DNA of 7,326 bases, from NCBI GenBank assembly GCA_964614415.1, contig CAZTLE010000198.1, forward strand, positions 1 through 7,326, read 5' to 3'. The notes under the pieces were generated by a model. It made no database searches. It saw nothing but the letters and a program-made list of their open reading frames with translations, and was not told the DNA's origin. A program made the position numbers and the translations under genes. Numbering within the stretch: position 1 is the stretch's first letter; the number at the start of each line of letters is the position of its first letter. Positions 5,867 to 7,326 of this stretch are shown here, piece after piece. Origin of the DNA: CAZTLE01 sp964614415 (lineage in GTDB: Bacteria; Bacteroidota; Bacteroidia; Flavobacteriales; Flavobacteriaceae).

Positions 5867-6997
5867 TTACCGCTGTTGGCGGTACTTTCTGCCTTTCCAT
5901 TGATAGTTGCCTCCAAGACTGCCAAAAGCCACAATAAGTGTTATAAATGGATATAAAAGGCCGTTTACAACATAAAATAAGGGGTGAAGGACCGCTCCGA
6001 AGAAGCGCTGCACCGATAGGACCAGTATCAGATCAACAATAAACTTGAATGCGATGAATCCCACGGCAAATACCAGGCGACCGGGCTCAAAAAGTAGCCA
6101 TATCAGGGTTACAACCCACCAAAGATTGGTAAGTAGCATAATGCCACCCATTCTGGCGGCAATGAGATTTTGCTGCCCGGTTGTCTTGGAGGCCCATCGA
6201 ATGCGCTGACGGATCACATCGCTCCACTTTGATTCCGTGCCGGTTGATACAATGGCTTTGGGTGATTTCAGAAATGCAGTACGATCCGGATAGGCCGTTT
6301 GAATTTTTTCCAGCAGGAAGACGTCGTCGCCGCTGGCAAGGTGATTATTGCCCGAGTAACCGTCTACTTCCGCAAAGATATCCTTCCGGAAAGCCATGTT
6401 TGCTCCGTTGCTCAAATAAGGCCTGGACCAGGCAAAACCCGCCATCGTCAAGGCCTGTAGTGCCATAACCTCAATTTTCTGATAGGTAGCAATGAGCGTA
6501 TTGGGTCCCTGCAGTTGCACCGGACCGGCAACGAGGACCGGTTCGTTTTTCTGAATTAGGGAATCAAGTTGTGACAGCCACTCAGTGGGGACGATACAAT
6601 CTGCATCTGTGGTGACGATCCAATCGGAAGTAGCCATCGAGATCGCGGTGGTAATCGCATCTTTCTTGGGGGAACCGGAAGTGCGCTGGGCTGTAATGAT
6701 CCGATAGTTGAATTCGGAGTTTTTGAGGGCTTCATGAATTAGGGATACGGAGTTATCCCCGGAAACGTCATCCACAAAAATAAGCTCGAATTGGGTCTTC
6801 GGATAATCCAATCGCTTTAGTGAATTGAGAAGTGCACCGATCCGCGAAGCTTCATTCCGAAAGGGCACCACCACAGAGAATGTAGTTTTGGGTGGATTTT
6901 TTTCAGAAGAAAAAACAGGAATGCCAATGGCCTTAATGCTATTTGCAATAAGTACAATTGCATAGGTCAGGATTATGATAGCTCCCGCCCAGATCAT
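5867..6997 (-). CDS. Membrane-anchored family 2 glycosyltransferase
   Basis: This 376-residue protein has the GT-A fold of family 2 glycosyltransferases, which use a nucleotide-sugar donor and a divalent metal on the cytoplasmic face of the inner membrane. Motifs in order are VVVPFRNE (43-50), FVDD (Asp76 and Asp77), the metal-binding DAD (131-133), GDD (223-225, catalytic base position) and QRIRW (264-268), the QxxRW motif of processive or polymer-type members. There is one transmembrane helix at about 2-24 and three at about 285-304, 308-328 and 340-362, ending in a basic tail. The ATG at 6997 overlaps the TGA of the flippase-like gene by ATGA, so translation is probably coupled. Substrate and product cannot be read from sequence; a glycolipid or polyprenyl-linked glycan is the likely class. 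Confidence 0.93.
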   Translation of the reverse strand: MIWAGAIIILTYAIVLIANSIKAIGIPVFSSEKNPPKTTFSVVVPFRNEASRIGALLNSLKRLDYPKTQFELIFVDDVSGDNSVSLIHEALKNSEFNYRIITAQRTSGSPKKDAITTAISMATSDWIVTTDADCIVPTEWLSQLDSLIQKNEPVLVAGPVQLQGPNTLIATYQKIEVMALQALTMAGFAWSRPYLSNGANMAFRKDIFAEVDGYSGNNHLASGDDVFLLEKIQTAYPDRTAFLKSPKAIVSTGTESKWSDVIRQRIRWASKTTGQQNLIAARMGGIMLLTNLWWVVTLIWLLFEPGRLVFAVGFIAFKFIVDLILVLSVQRFFGAVLHPLFYVVNGLLYPFITLIVAFGSLGGNYQWKGRKYRQQR

Positions 6998-7326
6998 AGG
7001 TGTTTCGCATTAAAAGTCGCCACATAGTAACTACCCCAAAGAGCGGGTAGCCCGAAGTTGAGCAGCCACATGGTAAGCACAGTACAAAGCACCGGAAGCT
7101 CAGGAATGCCTGCCAGGGAAAAGAGCCACACCGCTACACCACCCCGTACCACGACGTCCAGGATAAGGAAAGTAGGGGCCAGGGAGACTAATAGGTACAT
7201 GGAGGACACGAGGAAGAGCATATTCGCGTAGTTTAATTGCACTCCGAAAAAGTATAATAACAGGCAGAATAACTGTGTAAATCCCAGGTATCGGAATGCC
7301 GAAAGTGCCAGGGTGCGTACCCATAT
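6994..7326 (-). CDS. Flippase-like (lysylphosphatidylglycerol synthase TM region) membrane protein, partial
   Basis: The frame is open from the TGA at 6996-6994 to the right edge without an upstream stop, so this is the C-terminal 110 residues of a larger protein. A GTG at 7242 could be taken as a start but is internal. The visible part has several hydrophobic helices and matches the end of flippase-like proteins (PF03706, UPF0104): RTLALSAFRYLGFTQLFCLL, then LVSLAPTFLILDVVVRGGVAVWLF, then MWLLNFGLPALWGSYYV. Family members have 7-8 membrane helices and are linked to transfer or translocation of lipids and lipid-linked sugars. The coupled glycosyltransferase gene fits that role, but its specific substrate is unknown. 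Confidence 0.82.
   Translation of the reverse strand: MWVRTLALSAFRYLGFTQLFCLLLYFFGVQLNYANMLFLVSSMYLLVSLAPTFLILDVVVRGGVAVWLFSLAGIPELPVLCTVLTMWLLNFGLPALWGSYYVATFNAKHL

Noticed and set aside
6994..7242. Complete 82-residue gene starting at GTG 7242
   Set aside because: The same frame stays open to the window edge and the upstream residues continue the flippase-like pattern, so this is an internal codon of a longer gene.

Overview
The window looks like chromosomal DNA from a Bacteroidota bacterium, most likely a marine-type member of the Flavobacteriaceae. The reasons are the gene content (LytTR regulator, TPR lipoprotein, DUF3179 protein, TonB-C-like lipoprotein, flavobacterial outer-membrane barrel), many lipoprotein or Sec signals, A-rich leaders and few Shine-Dalgarno sites. 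No rRNA, tRNA, CRISPR array, transposase or integrase is visible.

Left part (1-2606, all minus strand). In transcription order there is a LytTR response regulator (2536-1793), a small lipoprotein made almost entirely of DGDDDKP repeats (1481-996), and the N-terminal 282 residues of a TPR lipoprotein (846-1, running off the left edge). Proteins starting this way often end in a histidine kinase or HTH module, but that end lies outside the window. The regulator's receiver domain lacks the usual phospho-acceptor Asp (Glu57) and half of its acidic pair (His12). The long leaders hold a candidate promoter, short direct repeats resembling LytTR half-sites, and two hairpins. Together these suggest a small envelope-signalling cassette that I cannot match to a described system.

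Middle part (2537-4953). A 485-base stretch without a convincing gene separates the regulator from a DUF3179 protein (4380-3022, minus). Divergent from it is a lipoprotein with a C-terminal TonB-like domain (4462-4953, plus), which overlaps tail-to-tail with the next gene.

Right part (4948-7326, minus). This is a probable operon read leftwards: a flippase-like membrane protein (5' end beyond the right edge), a membrane-anchored family 2 glycosyltransferase starting inside the flippase stop codon, and an outer-membrane beta-barrel protein 43 bases further on. The first two probably build or move a glycosylated lipid or polymer at the inner membrane. The role of the barrel protein is unknown.
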